Assembly: GCF_000282475.1 (NCBI RefSeq)
Contig: NZ_AKJF01000055.1
Coordinates: 1 to 64,000 of the forward strand
Direction of reading: 5' to 3'
DNA: 64,000 nt
Source: Pseudomonas sp. GM78
Lineage (GTDB): Bacteria > Pseudomonadota > Gammaproteobacteria > Pseudomonadales > Pseudomonadaceae
Below the pieces are notes generated by a model. It was not told the DNA's origin, made no database searches, and saw nothing but the letters and a program-made list of their open reading frames with translations. The position numbers and the translations under genes were made by a program. Below, piece by piece: positions 9,918 to 19,544 of this stretch (position 1 is its first letter; each line of letters begins with the position of its first letter).

Positions 9918-10095
9918 CGTGAAATCGAAATGTTTCGTGAGCATTTCAATTTGCAAATCCCCCCAATATTTTTTATAGGTCAGAGCCCCTCGGCTCTGGC
10001 CTTGTTTGTTGTTCCCGGAACAAAAATACCGGCGTATCGTTCCCGGTGTTCCTTGCTCCATATCGCTTAACCATGCTCGTCGTAACGGGAGCCGT

Positions 10096-11523
10096 ATGTC
10101 GATACCACGCTTGAAGTCTTATCTCTCCATTTTTGCCACCGTGCTGGTGCTCGGTCAGGCGGTCGCTGTTCAAGCGGTCGAATTGCCTGACTTCACGCAA
10201 CTGGTCGAACAGGCCTCGCCTGCGGTGGTGAACATCAGTACCACGCAAAAGCTGCCTGACCGCAAGGTGAGCCAGCAGATGCCAGACCTCGAAGGCTTGC
10301 CGCCGATGCTGCGCGAGTTTTTCGAGCGCGGCATGCCGCCGCAGCCTCGATCGCCCCGTGGCGACCGTCAGCGCGAAGCGCAATCGTTGGGTTCGGGGTT
10401 CATCATTTCGCCTGACGGCTACATCCTGACCAATAATCACGTGATCGCCGATGCCGACGAAATCCTCGTGCGTCTGTCCGATCGCAGTGAAATGAAGGCC
10501 AAGCTGATCGGCACCGATCCGCGATCCGATGTGGCGCTGCTGAAAGTCGACGCCAAGGATCTTCCGGTCCTGAAGCTGGGCAAGTCCCAGGATCTGAAAG
10601 CCGGACAATGGGTCGTGGCAATCGGCTCGCCATTCGGTTTTGACCATACCGTGACCCAAGGCATCGTCAGTGCCGTCGGTCGCAGCCTGCCGAATGAAAA
10701 CTACGTGCCGTTCATCCAGACCGACGTGCCGATCAATCCGGGTAACTCGGGTGGGCCGCTGTTCAACCTCAATGGTGAGGTGGTCGGGATCAACTCGCAG
10801 ATCTACACCCGTTCCGGCGGCTTCATGGGCGTATCGTTCGCGATCCCTATCGACGTGGCGATGGACGTTTCCAACCAGCTCAAAAGCGGTGGCAAGGTCA
10901 GCCGTGGCTGGTTGGGCGTGGTGATCCAGGAGGTGAACAAGGATCTGGCCGAATCGTTCGGCCTGGACAAGCCGGCCGGTGCGCTGGTCGCTCAGATCCA
11001 GGATGACGGCCCGGCTGCCAAGGGTGGGCTGCAAGTGGGTGATGTGATCCTGACCATGAATGGTCAGCCGATCGTCATGTCCGCCGATCTGCCACACCTG
11101 GTGGGCGCGTTGAAGGCGGGCTCCAAGGCTAATCTGGAAGTGATCCGCGAAGGCAAGCGCAAGAATGTCGAGCTGACGGTTGGCGCTATCCCGGAAGAAG
11201 GCAAGGAGATGGACGACCTGGCGCAGTCGAGCGTCGAGCGCAGCAGCAACCGCCTGGGCGTCTCCGTGGTGGAGTTGACGGACGAACAGAAGAAAACCTA
11301 CGACCTCAAGGGCGGCGTGGTGATCAAGGAAGTTCAGGACGGTCCTGCTTCGATGATCGGCCTGCAGCCAGGCGATATCATCACTCACCTGAACAATCAG
11401 GCGATCGGTTCGGCCAAGGAGTTCACGGACATTGCCAAGGCGTTGCCGAAGAATCGCTCGGTGTCGATGCGCGTGCTGCGCCAGAACCGTGCGAGCTTCA
11501 TCACCTTCAAGCTGGCCGAATAA
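10096..11523 (+). CDS. mucD: Periplasmic serine protease MucD (DegP-like)
   Basis: This HtrA-family protease/chaperone has 475 residues. It has a signal peptide (to about residue 27), a trypsin-like domain with catalytic H115, D145 and S218 (GNSGG), and two PDZ domains (about 260-350 and 380-470). It degrades misfolded envelope proteins and lowers AlgU activation. The ATG at 10096 is used because it begins the signal peptide. It is the last gene of the operon and is followed by a strong terminator. Confidence 0.95.
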   Translation: MSIPRLKSYLSIFATVLVLGQAVAVQAVELPDFTQLVEQASPAVVNISTTQKLPDRKVSQQMPDLEGLPPMLREFFERGMPPQPRSPRGDRQREAQSLGSGFIISPDGYILTNNHVIADADEILVRLSDRSEMKAKLIGTDPRSDVALLKVDAKDLPVLKLGKSQDLKAGQWVVAIGSPFGFDHTVTQGIVSAVGRSLPNENYVPFIQTDVPINPGNSGGPLFNLNGEVVGINSQIYTRSGGFMGVSFAIPIDVAMDVSNQLKSGGKVSRGWLGVVIQEVNKDLAESFGLDKPAGALVAQIQDDGPAAKGGLQVGDVILTMNGQPIVMSADLPHLVGALKAGSKANLEVIREGKRKNVELTVGAIPEEGKEMDDLAQSSVERSSNRLGVSVVELTDEQKKTYDLKGGVVIKEVQDGPASMIGLQPGDIITHLNNQAIGSAKEFTDIAKALPKNRSVSMRVLRQNRASFITFKLAE

Positions 11524-11542
11524 ACCGCTGGCCTGCTGAATG

Positions 11543-11574
11543 AAAAACCGCCTCGAAAGAGGCGGTTTTTTTTT
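11543..11574 (+). terminator. Terminator of the algU-muc operon
   Basis: AACCGCCTC and GAGGCGGTT form a 9-bp stem with a GAAA loop (11546-11567), followed by a run of T. It lies 20 bp after mucD. Confidence 0.9.
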
Positions 11575-11587
11575 GCGGCTAAACCTG

Positions 11588-13021
11588 TCAGCCCATCATG
11601 TCCTTGATCATGCGTTCCTGCTCTATCAGCTCGCGCTGGCGGGCATCGATTCGCGAGGACAGCGGGAAATTGGTGCCAGCCTTGCGCTTGGCAAAGTCCA
11701 GTTGCTGGATGGCCTGGCGGTAGTCGCCCACCAGCGCGAAATACTCGGCGCGCGCCTGGTGCAGGCCGATGATGTTGCCTGACAGCCCGCGGGTTTCGGC
11801 CACCTGATACCACACGTCCGGATCGTCCGGGCGCGATTTGAGCAGGCCTTCGAGGGCCTTCTCGGCATCGGCGGCGCGGTTCTGTTTCAGCAGCAGGTCG
11901 ACGCGTACCTGGTTCAGCGGGTAATTGCCGGGGTATTGCGTCAGCATCCGGTCAACCCGGGACTGTGCATCCGGCAGGCGATTGTTGGTGATGTCCAGAT
12001 CGACCTGGGCGAGGTTGTAGATGATCTCGTTCGGCGCCTTGGCCAGCAGCAACTTGAGGTTTTCCCGTGCTTCGTTCAGTTGGCCGCCCTTGATCTGTGC
12101 AATCGCAAGGCCGTAGCGCGCCACATCGTTTTTCGGGTTTTCTTCCAGCTGGGCGCGAAAGCGCTTGGCGCCCAGGCCTGGGGTTTCTTCATAGATCAGC
12201 TGAACCCGTGCCCGAATCAACTGATAGCGCAGGGAGTCTTCGATGCCACCCTGAGGGGCCTGCTCGGCTCGGTTGCGGGTGTCGGCGATCCGCGATTCGG
12301 TCACCGGGTGAGTTAGCAGAAATTCCGGTGGCTTGGCGTCGAAACGGTACTGACGCCCGAGGCGTTCGAACATGGTTGGCATGGAGCGCGGGTCGTAGCC
12401 GGCCTTTTCCAGATTGAGGAGACCGATGCGGTCGGCTTCCTGTTCGTTCTGGCGAGAGAACCGCCGCTGTTCCTGGATGGCCGCCGCCTGTGTGCCTGCA
12501 ATCGCCGCAATACCGGCATCGCCGCCACCGGCCGCCGCAATCACGATGCCAGCTAGCAGCGCGGCCATCATCGGTACTTGCATGCGCTGTTGGGCCTCGA
12601 CACCACGGGCAAAGTGGCGCTGCGACAAGTGAGCCAATTCGTGGGCCAGTACCGAGGCATATTCGCCTTCGGTCTGCGCATTGAGGAACAGGCCGCCGTT
12701 GACCCCGACAATCCCGCCGGGCGCCGCAAACGCGTTGAGTTGTGGGCTGTTGATCAGGATGAATTCCAGGCGCCGGTCGTTGACCTGGCTGGTCTCCACC
12801 AGGCGGTAGACGCTGGATTCGACGTAATCCTTGAGCTGCGGGTCGTTGAGCTGTGCTACCTGGCTGCGCAACAGGGCAAGCCAGGCGCGACCCAGCTGAT
12901 ACTCCTGTTGCGGCGAGACGATGGCAGAACTGGCGTCACCGAGTGACGGCAAGTCGTCGGCGAAGCCCGGTGAGGCGAGCAGGCAAGCGAGCGTCAGCAG
13001 GGTGGGGCGCAAAAAAGTCAT
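11588..13021 (-). CDS. M48 metalloprotease, BepA/YfgC-like
   Basis: This 477-residue secreted protein has a signal peptide (about 1-22, ending GFA/D), a zinc-protease domain with HEXXH (HELAH) near residue 130, and a C-terminal tetratricopeptide region (about 300-470). The architecture is that of BepA, a periplasmic protease/chaperone that helps outer-membrane protein assembly. The start at 13021 gives the signal peptide directly; the upstream TTG at 13042 is less likely. It is convergent with mucD. Confidence 0.85.
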   Translation of the reverse strand: MTFLRPTLLTLACLLASPGFADDLPSLGDASSAIVSPQQEYQLGRAWLALLRSQVAQLNDPQLKDYVESSVYRLVETSQVNDRRLEFILINSPQLNAFAAPGGIVGVNGGLFLNAQTEGEYASVLAHELAHLSQRHFARGVEAQQRMQVPMMAALLAGIVIAAAGGGDAGIAAIAGTQAAAIQEQRRFSRQNEQEADRIGLLNLEKAGYDPRSMPTMFERLGRQYRFDAKPPEFLLTHPVTESRIADTRNRAEQAPQGGIEDSLRYQLIRARVQLIYEETPGLGAKRFRAQLEENPKNDVARYGLAIAQIKGGQLNEARENLKLLLAKAPNEIIYNLAQVDLDITNNRLPDAQSRVDRMLTQYPGNYPLNQVRVDLLLKQNRAADAEKALEGLLKSRPDDPDVWYQVAETRGLSGNIIGLHQARAEYFALVGDYRQAIQQLDFAKRKAGTNFPLSSRIDARQRELIEQERMIKDMMG

Positions 13022-13119
13022 GCACAAAGCCTTAGTCGACAAAGAGCTTACTGTAGCCGGACACCAGCCTTGCGACCAGATATTCTAGGCAACTCAACCC
13101 CCCGGACCGGAGTGATGCA

Positions 13120-13359
13120 ATGATCGACGCTGTAGCCCATGACGTAGAGCTCGACGCCAGTGGCCTCAATTGCCCGCTGCCGTTGCTCAAGGCCAAGATG
13201 GAACTCAACCGGATGGCCAGTGGCACGGTGCTCAAGGTCATTGCCACCGATGCGGGTTCGCAGCGTGATTTCCGCACCTTTGCCCGATTGGCCGGTCATA
13301 CGCTGCTTCATGAAGAAGATGAAGCGGGCATTTACCGTTACTGGTTGAAAAAAGCCTGA
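13120..13359 (+). CDS. TusA/SirA-like sulfur-carrier family protein
   Basis: This protein of 79 residues has the family core LDASGLNCPLPLLKAK, in which the cysteine of CPxP (here CPLP) normally carries persulfide sulfur. In this branch the protein sits beside a membrane permease rather than the 2-thiouridine genes, so a role in general sulfur relay is only inferred. A CGGAG-type site precedes the ATG. The AI-2E-type transporter follows after 31 bp. Confidence 0.8.
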   Translation: MIDAVAHDVELDASGLNCPLPLLKAKMELNRMASGTVLKVIATDAGSQRDFRTFARLAGHTLLHEEDEAGIYRYWLKKA

Positions 13360-13390
13360 AACCTGCTGCGTTCGTTCCTAAGGAATATTG

Positions 13391-14461
13391 ATGTTCAAAG
13401 TGTTGCGCGACTGGATTCAGCGCTACTTCTCCGACGAAGAAGCCGTGGTTCTGGCGGTCCTGTTGTTCCTGGCGTTCACCGCTGTGCTGACCCTGGGCGG
13501 CATGCTGGCGCCGGTGCTGGCCGGGATGGTGCTGGCCTACCTGATGCAGGGCCTGGTGGTGAGCCTGGAGCGAGTGCGCGTGCCGGGCGGGGTCGCGGTG
13601 GGGCTGGTCTTCGCCTTGTTCATGGGGTTGCTGCTGGTGTTCATCGTGGTCGTGGTGCCTTTGCTTTGGCATCAACTGATCACCTTGTTCAACGAATTGC
13701 CCGGCATGCTCGCCAAGTGGCAGACGCTGTTGTTGCTGTTGCCGGAACGCTATCCGCATCTGGTGTCCGACGAGCAGGTGCTGCGGGCCATTGAAGTGGC
13801 GCGGGGCGAGATCGGCAAGTTTGGCCAATGGGCGCTGACGTTTTCGCTGTCGAGCCTGCCGTTGCTGGTCAACATCATGATCTACCTGGTGCTGGTGCCG
13901 ATCCTGGTGTTCTTCTTTCTCAAGGACCGGCAAATGATCGGCGAGTGGGTGCGCGGCTACCTGCCCCGTGAGCGGGCGCTGATCACCCGCGTCGCCCATG
14001 AGATGAACCGGCAGATCGCCAACTACATCCGTGGCAAGGTCATCGAGATTTTCATTTGCGGCGGGGTGACCTACATCGCCTTTGTCGTCCTGGAACTCAA
14101 CTATGCGGCTCTGCTGGCCTTGCTGGTGGGCATCTCGGTGGTCGTGCCCTACGTCGGGGCGGTGGTGGTGACCGTGCCGGTGTTCCTGATTGCGCTGTTC
14201 CAGTGGGGCTGGAGCGATCAGTTCATCTATTTGATGGCGGTCTACGGGATTATCCAGACGCTGGACGGCAATGTGCTGGTGCCACTGTTGTTCTCGGAAG
14301 CCGTGAACCTGCATCCGGTGGCGATCATCTGCGCGGTGTTGCTGTTTGGTGGGCTGTGGGGCTTCTGGGGGGTGTTCTTTGCGATTCCCCTGGCGACGCT
14401 GTTCAAGGCCGTGCTGGATGCGTGGCCGCGCAAGGAGCCGATCGTGGCGCCGTTGCTTTAA
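13391..14461 (+). CDS. AI-2E/PerM family transporter
   Basis: This inner-membrane protein has 356 residues and about seven to eight hydrophobic segments: a pair near 20-75, another near 150-180, and four after 210. It belongs to the PerM/AI-2 exporter family, whose members include permeases of uncertain substrate. The ATG at 13391 follows AAGGAATATTG. It pairs with the TusA-like gene, a pairing frequent in Pseudomonas. The substrate is not known. Confidence 0.82.
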   Translation: MFKVLRDWIQRYFSDEEAVVLAVLLFLAFTAVLTLGGMLAPVLAGMVLAYLMQGLVVSLERVRVPGGVAVGLVFALFMGLLLVFIVVVVPLLWHQLITLFNELPGMLAKWQTLLLLLPERYPHLVSDEQVLRAIEVARGEIGKFGQWALTFSLSSLPLLVNIMIYLVLVPILVFFFLKDRQMIGEWVRGYLPRERALITRVAHEMNRQIANYIRGKVIEIFICGGVTYIAFVVLELNYAALLALLVGISVVVPYVGAVVVTVPVFLIALFQWGWSDQFIYLMAVYGIIQTLDGNVLVPLLFSEAVNLHPVAIICAVLLFGGLWGFWGVFFAIPLATLFKAVLDAWPRKEPIVAPLL

Positions 14462-14499
14462 TCGCCATTGCCGGGTTGTGCGGTGAGTTACAAGGCCTC

Positions 14500-14580
14500 A
14501 TCGCGAGCAGGCTCACTCCTACAGTTGACCGAGTTGTCCAAGTGGACGCGGTCTATTGTAGGAGTGAGCCTGCTCGTGAT
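14500..14580. repeat. REP-like inverted repeat
   Basis: The arms 14500-14523 and 14557-14580 are 24-bp reverse complements with one mismatch, containing GAGCAGGCTCACTCCTACA. It belongs to the Pseudomonas REP class but to a different core variant from the one at 2882. It lies between the convergent perM and bcp genes. Confidence 0.85.
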
Positions 14581-14606
14581 GGCGTCCGTATGGACACCCG
14601 GTAAAA

Positions 14607-15080
14607 TCAGGCCTTGTTCAGCGCCTGAGCCGCCGCCAAAACCGCATCCACATGCCCCGGCACCTTCACGCCACGCCATTCCTGACGCAACACCCCGTCC
14701 TTGTCGATGAGAAAGGTGCTGCGATCCACGCCCATGTATTCCTTTCCATAGAGCTTTTTCAGCTTGATCACATCAAACAGCTGGCAGAGCGCTTCTTCCT
14801 TGTCGCTGATCAGCTCGAAGGTGAAGGCCTGCTTGGCCTTGAAGTTCTCGTGGGACTTCAGGCTGTCGCGGGACACGCCAAACACTTCGGTGTTGGCGGC
14901 CTTGAAGGCGTCCAGCTGGTCGCGAAAGCCCTGGCCTTGGGTGGTGCAGCCCGGCGTGCTGTCCTTGGGGTAGAAGTAGATCACTACCTGCTTGCCCTTG
15001 AGGTCCGCCAGGCGCACGGTTTGCCCACTGGTGGCGGGTGCTTCGAAGTCGGCAACCGGTTGGTCGAGTGCAACGGCCAT
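14607..15080 (-). CDS. bcp: Peroxiredoxin Bcp (PrxQ)
   Basis: This 157-residue thiol peroxidase has the active-site segment YFYPKDSTPGCT, in which the peroxidatic cysteine follows the conserved TPG. The position five residues later, where the resolving cysteine usually sits in PrxQ enzymes, reads Q, so it may work as a one-Cys form. It reduces hydrogen peroxide and organic hydroperoxides. The start MAVALDQPV is chosen; the frame upstream belongs to gcvR read in another phase. It lies 11 bp after gcvR. Confidence 0.9.
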   Translation of the reverse strand: MAVALDQPVADFEAPATSGQTVRLADLKGKQVVIYFYPKDSTPGCTTQGQGFRDQLDAFKAANTEVFGVSRDSLKSHENFKAKQAFTFELISDKEEALCQLFDVIKLKKLYGKEYMGVDRSTFLIDKDGVLRQEWRGVKVPGHVDAVLAAAQALNKA

Positions 15081-15091
15081 GAAATGCTTCC

Positions 15092-15652
15092 TTACATTGG
15101 GTTCTGTGGGCGCCACGGTTCGATCAGGGCATCGAGGTTCAGCGCGTCGGCGAAGTCCAGGAACTGATCTCGCAGCCAGCTGATCTGCACACCGGCCGGC
15201 AAGGTCACGGTAAACGTGGCATTGAGCATGGTGCCGCCGGTCTGTGGTGCCTGATAGGTATCGCAGGTCAGGTTTTCCAGTTCGACATTGTGGTCCATGA
15301 AGAACTGGCACAGCTCGTTGATGATGTCCGAGCGGTAGGCAGAGCTTACATAGGCCACGTAGGGCAGGGCCTGGGGACGGTTCTCCAGGGCGGCGCTGCG
15401 CACCACGTTGACGGTGAAGGCATGTCGTTTTGCCAGGGTGGGCAGGCTGCCCTCCAGGCGAGCCAGGGCGTCCCAGCTGCCGGAGATTTCGAGGACCAGC
15501 GCACTGCACTCGCCATGACGGGTCAGGCGGGAAGTGACCACGGCGCAGCGGTTTTCATGGCTGGCGCGGCACAGCACGTTAGTCAGCTCCATGGGGTTGG
15601 CGCCGAGGGCACTGATGACAAGGAATTGTTCGCGAACTGTGGGGGTGGACAT
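15092..15652 (-). CDS. gcvR: Glycine cleavage system repressor GcvR
   Basis: This protein (186 residues) consists of two ACT domains (about 5-85 and 95-175). GcvR binds GcvA and antagonises activation of the glycine cleavage operon when glycine is low. The gcvR-bcp pair is conserved in pseudomonads. It is divergent from dapA across 330 bp. Confidence 0.85.
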   Translation of the reverse strand: MSTPTVREQFLVISALGANPMELTNVLCRASHENRCAVVTSRLTRHGECSALVLEISGSWDALARLEGSLPTLAKRHAFTVNVVRSAALENRPQALPYVAYVSSAYRSDIINELCQFFMDHNVELENLTCDTYQAPQTGGTMLNATFTVTLPAGVQISWLRDQFLDFADALNLDALIEPWRPQNPM

Positions 15653-15982
15653 GCAGCATTCCTAAAGCGATGAGCGGTCGGTACTTCTATCGGCTGGTTT
15701 TGCCGGGAACGAACCTGCGCATGCGAATCATCAAAGCCCCGGGCACAAGGTCGCAACGTGGCTCCAGAGCGGCAGGAGCGGGGGTGGCGACGCTGGATCG
15801 GGGGCTTGAGATGTCGAAAATGGAGGCGCGAACCCGAAATACGAGCTTAGCAGTATCGATCAAAGTCTGAAGGGTAGCGAAAAGCGGCGCCAAGGGGAAT
15901 GGCGGCAGCGCAGTACTTCGCTTGTGCAAGCATCTTGGCGCCAGTACCATTACGGCTCTCTTTTTCCGGCAGGAGCGGTTGC
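15653..15982. other. gcvR / dapA intergenic region
   Basis: There are 330 bp without a supported gene. It must contain the divergent promoters of gcvR and dapA. A stretch around 15880-15960 is GC-rich. I see no clear riboswitch or terminator. Confidence 0.4.
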
Positions 15983-16861
15983 ATGATTGCGGGCAGTATG
16001 GTGGCACTGGTCACACCCATGGATGCACAAGGTCGTCTCGACTGGGACAGCCTGAGCAAACTGGTGGACTTTCACCTGCAAAACGGCACCCACGCCATCG
16101 TGGCGGTCGGCACTACAGGTGAATCGGCCACCCTTGATGTGAGCGAACACATCGAAGTGATCCGTCGCGTAGTCAAGCAGGTCAACGGCCGCATTCCGGT
16201 CATCGCCGGCACCGGCGCCAACTCGACCCGCGAGGCGATCGAGCTGACCACCAATGCGAAGACCGCGGGCGCCGATGCTTGCCTGCTGGTCACGCCGTAC
16301 TACAACAAACCGACCCAGGAAGGCCTGTACCAGCACTTCAAGGCGATCGCCGAAGCCGTCGACATCCCGCAGATCCTCTACAACGTGCCAGGCCGCACCG
16401 CCTGCGACATGCTGGCCGAGACCGTGATCCGCCTGTCGACCGTCAAGAACATCATCGGTATCAAGGAAGCCACCGGCGACCTGCAGCGCGCCAAGGCAAT
16501 CATCGACGGTGTCGACAGCAACTTCCTGGTGATCTCCGGTGACGATGCTACCGCTGTCGAGCTGATCCTGCTGGGCGGCAAGGGCAACATTTCGGTGACC
16601 GCCAACGTCGCCCCGCGTGACATGGCCGACCTGTGCATTGCCGCGCTGAACGGCGAAGCCGAGAAGGCTCGCGCCATTCACCAGAAGCTGATGCCACTCA
16701 ATAAAACCCTGTTTATCGAGTCCAATCCAATTCCCGTGAAATGGGCGCTGCATGAGATGGGCCTGATGCCGGACGGTATCCGTCTGCCGCTCACCTGGCT
16801 CAGCGCCGAATGTCACGAACCGCTGCGGCAGGCCATGCGCCAGTCCGGCGTCCTGGTTTAA
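15983..16861 (+). CDS. dapA: 4-Hydroxy-tetrahydrodipicolinate synthase
   Basis: This TIM-barrel aldolase (292 residues) condenses pyruvate with aspartate semialdehyde in lysine/diaminopimelate synthesis. It shows TTGESATL, the catalytic tyrosine in YNVPGRT, and the Schiff-base lysine in GIKEATGD. The ATG at 15983 (MIAGSMVALVTPM) is the conserved start, preceded by GGAGCGG. It is followed after 17 bp by bamC, as in many gammaproteobacteria. Confidence 0.96.
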   Translation: MIAGSMVALVTPMDAQGRLDWDSLSKLVDFHLQNGTHAIVAVGTTGESATLDVSEHIEVIRRVVKQVNGRIPVIAGTGANSTREAIELTTNAKTAGADACLLVTPYYNKPTQEGLYQHFKAIAEAVDIPQILYNVPGRTACDMLAETVIRLSTVKNIIGIKEATGDLQRAKAIIDGVDSNFLVISGDDATAVELILLGGKGNISVTANVAPRDMADLCIAALNGEAEKARAIHQKLMPLNKTLFIESNPIPVKWALHEMGLMPDGIRLPLTWLSAECHEPLRQAMRQSGVLV

Positions 16862-16878
16862 TTGAGGAAGTACAACGC

Positions 16879-17994
16879 ATGAAGCGAATGGCCGGACTTT
16901 CCGCACTTGCCTTGATCATCTCCAGCACCAGTGGCTGTGGATGGGTCTGGGGCCCGGAAGGTTATTTCCGTGACCGTGGTAGCGATTACCTGGAAGCGCA
17001 ACAGACTGCACCCATGCAATTGCCGCCAGATGTCACCACCGCCAAGCGCCTGGATCCGCTGTTGCCGATCCCGCGCAACGTCGCCGATGACACCGCCAAG
17101 GGCGAATACGTCGTGCCTCGTCCGCAGCCGTTGTCGGCCGCCGCCGACGCCAGTGCCTACTCCCTGCAGAAGAGCGGCGATTCGCGCTCGATCCTGGCGC
17201 AGAACCCCGCGGCTGAAGTCTGGCCCGTGGCCGTGCAGTTCTTCCAGGACAACGGTTTCCGCCTGGACGAGCAGCGCCCGCAAACCGGCGAATTCACCAC
17301 CACCTGGCAGCGTTCCGACGAACTGTCCGCAGCCATGGCCAAGCGCCTGAGCGCCGCCGGTGTCAGTACCGACAGCGAAACCCGCGTGCGGGTGCGTATC
17401 GAGCCGGGCGTACAACGCAACACCAGTGAAGTCTACGTGGTCAGCGCCGAGCGTCCTGCTGGCAGCACTGCCGACGTCGCCTTCACCAACCGTTCGGTCA
17501 ACACCGGCCTGGACGCGGCACTGGTCGACGACATGCTGGCGAGCATGAGCCGCATTTCCGAAAAGGGCGGTTCGGTCTCCATGCTGGCTTCTCGCGATTT
17601 CGACGCGCCAAGCCGCGTCAGCCTCAGCGAAGACGGCAGCGGCAACCCGGTGCTGAACGTCGGTACCGACCTGGATCGTGCCTGGTCGAGCGTCGGTCGT
17701 GCGCTGGAACAGGGCGAATGGCGCGTTGAAGACATCAACCGCAGCCTGGGCCTGTACTACATCAACCTCGCTGAAAAAGCCGAGAAGAAGGACGACAAGC
17801 CCGGGTTCTTCAGCAACCTGTTTGGCAGTGCCCCGAGCAAGGAAGAAGTCGAATCCCGTGCCGAGCGCTATCAGGTTCGCCTGAGCAAAGTGGGCGAAAA
17901 CGTCCAGGTCACCGTGGAGAAGAACATCAACACCGTGGCGCCGGCTGACGTGGCGCGCAAAGTGTTGAGCGTGATTCAGGACAACCTGGGCTGA
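16879..17994 (+). CDS. bamC: Outer-membrane assembly lipoprotein BamC
   Basis: This lipoprotein has 371 residues. A signal peptide ends in a lipobox with the lipidated cysteine in SGC (about residue 20). An unstructured N-terminal part is followed by two helix-grip domains (about 100-220 and 250-370). BamC (NlpB) is an accessory subunit of the BAM complex that folds outer-membrane beta-barrels. The dapA-bamC order matches Escherichia and Pseudomonas. Confidence 0.9.
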   Translation: MKRMAGLSALALIISSTSGCGWVWGPEGYFRDRGSDYLEAQQTAPMQLPPDVTTAKRLDPLLPIPRNVADDTAKGEYVVPRPQPLSAAADASAYSLQKSGDSRSILAQNPAAEVWPVAVQFFQDNGFRLDEQRPQTGEFTTTWQRSDELSAAMAKRLSAAGVSTDSETRVRVRIEPGVQRNTSEVYVVSAERPAGSTADVAFTNRSVNTGLDAALVDDMLASMSRISEKGGSVSMLASRDFDAPSRVSLSEDGSGNPVLNVGTDLDRAWSSVGRALEQGEWRVEDINRSLGLYYINLAEKAEKKDDKPGFFSNLFGSAPSKEEVESRAERYQVRLSKVGENVQVTVEKNINTVAPADVARKVLSVIQDNLG

Positions 17995-17998
17995 TCAC

Positions 17999-18757
17999 AT
18001 GCGTTTTGCCGTTCTCGGCAGCGGTAGCCAAGGGAATGGCACGCTGATAGCCAGCGCTGATACGTACGTGCTGGTGGATTGTGGTTTCTCCCTGCGGGAA
18101 ACCGAAAAACGCTTGCTGCGCCTGGGTGTAGACCCTGCGCAGCTGAGCGCGATACTCGTGACCCACGAACATGCCGACCACGTGCATGGCGTGGGTTTGC
18201 TGTCTCGGCGTTACAATCTGCCTGTCTACCTCAGTCGCGGGACCCTGCGCGGGATGCGCAAGCCGGTCGAGCCTGCGGGCTTCCTGGCCGGTGGCGAACA
18301 ACTGCAGATCGGTGACCTGAGCATTGGTGTCATTGCCGTGGCCCACGATGCGCAGGAGCCGACGCAATACGTTTTCAGTGACGGTGAGCGGCGCTTCGGC
18401 CTGCTGACCGACCTGGGTTCGTATTGCGACAAGGTGCTGGACGGCTATCGCGACCTCGATGCATTGATGATCGAGGCCAACCATTGCCGGGACATGCTGG
18501 CTCGCGGTCATTACCCGTACTTTCTCAAGCAACGGGTGGGCGGTGAGCTGGGACATTTGAACAACCATCAGGCGGCATTCCTGGTGTCCGAGCTGGGCTG
18601 GAAAGACCTGCAACACCTGGTCCTGGCCCATCTGAGCAGCAAGAACAACCTGCCGCGGCTGGCCCGGCAATGTTTTGTCGACACCCTCGGGTGCGACCCG
18701 GACTGGCTGCAACTGGCCGATCAAGATTCAGGGCTCGACTGGCGACACATCGTCTAG
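17999..18757 (+). CDS. MBL-fold metallo-hydrolase, YycJ/WalJ-like
   Basis: This protein (252 residues) has the metallo-beta-lactamase fold with the metal-binding motif THEHADHVHG near residue 56 and further ligands in LTDLGSY and the late HLSSKN region. It starts 4 bp after bamC and precedes purC, the usual order in Pseudomonas. The fold is a hydrolase; the natural substrate (possibly nucleic acid, as for YycJ) is not shown by the sequence. Confidence 0.85.
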   Translation: MRFAVLGSGSQGNGTLIASADTYVLVDCGFSLRETEKRLLRLGVDPAQLSAILVTHEHADHVHGVGLLSRRYNLPVYLSRGTLRGMRKPVEPAGFLAGGEQLQIGDLSIGVIAVAHDAQEPTQYVFSDGERRFGLLTDLGSYCDKVLDGYRDLDALMIEANHCRDMLARGHYPYFLKQRVGGELGHLNNHQAAFLVSELGWKDLQHLVLAHLSSKNNLPRLARQCFVDTLGCDPDWLQLADQDSGLDWRHIV

Positions 18758-18785
18758 CCCACCTACTTAGCAAGCGGAGCCCATC

Positions 18786-19499
18786 ATGGAAAAACGTGAA
18801 GAACTGTACCGCGGCAAAGCCAAATCGGTTTACAAGACCGACGACGCCAACCGCTTGATCCTGCTGTTTCGCAACGACACTTCGGCGTTCGACGGCAAGC
18901 GCATCGAACAGCTCGACCGCAAAGGCATGGTGAACAACAAGTTCAATGCCTTCATCATGCAGAAACTCGAAGCCGCCGGCGTGCCGACCCAGTTCGACAA
19001 ACTGCTGGGCGACAACGAATGCCTGGTGAAGAAGCTCGACATGATCCCGGTCGAGTGCGTCGTGCGTAACTACGCCGCCGGCAGCCTGGTCAAGCGCCTG
19101 GGCGTTGAAGAAGGCTTGAAGCTGAACCCCTACACCTTCGAACTGTTCCTGAAGGACGACGCCAAGGGCGACCCGTTCATCAATGAATCCCACGTCGTGG
19201 CGTTCGGTTGGGGCACTGCCGAGCAACTGGCGCGCATGAAAGAGCTGTCGCTCAAGGTCAACGAAGTCCTGAGCAAACTGTTCGACGACGCCGGCCTGCT
19301 GCTGGTCGACTTCAAACTGGAATTCGGCGTGTTCCACGACGGCTCCATCGTCCTGGGCGACGAATTCAGCCCGGACGGCTGCCGCCTGTGGGACAAGGCC
19401 ACCAAGAAGAAAATGGACAAGGACCGCTTCCGCCAGGGCCTCGGTGACGTCATCGAAGCCTACGAAGAAGTCGCCAATCGTCTGGGCGTACCGCTTTAA
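18786..19499 (+). CDS. purC: SAICAR synthetase
   Basis: This 237-residue enzyme of purine synthesis joins CAIR with aspartate using ATP. Signatures are YRGKAKSVY, the nucleotide loop near the N-terminus, [22 protein letters not shown] and LVDFKLEFG. The length is typical. It follows the MBL gene by 28 bp and ends just before the tRNA used as the attachment site. Confidence 0.95.
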   Translation: MEKREELYRGKAKSVYKTDDANRLILLFRNDTSAFDGKRIEQLDRKGMVNNKFNAFIMQKLEAAGVPTQFDKLLGDNECLVKKLDMIPVECVVRNYAAGSLVKRLGVEEGLKLNPYTFELFLKDDAKGDPFINESHVVAFGWGTAEQLARMKELSLKVNEVLSKLFDDAGLLLVDFKLEFGVFHDGSIVLGDEFSPDGCRLWDKATKKKMDKDRFRQGLGDVIEAYEEVANRLGVPL

Positions 19500-19544
19500 T
19501 CGACGCAAGCATCTGATAGCACAGAAAAATTTTCGAAAGAGGGT

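Noticed and set aside
9973-11388. 471-codon frame antisense to mucD
   Set aside because: Same antisense effect; MucD is complete with a catalytic triad.
13238-14314. 358-codon His/Gln-rich frame antisense to the transporter
   Set aside because: Composition is that of a reverse-strand shadow of a membrane protein gene.
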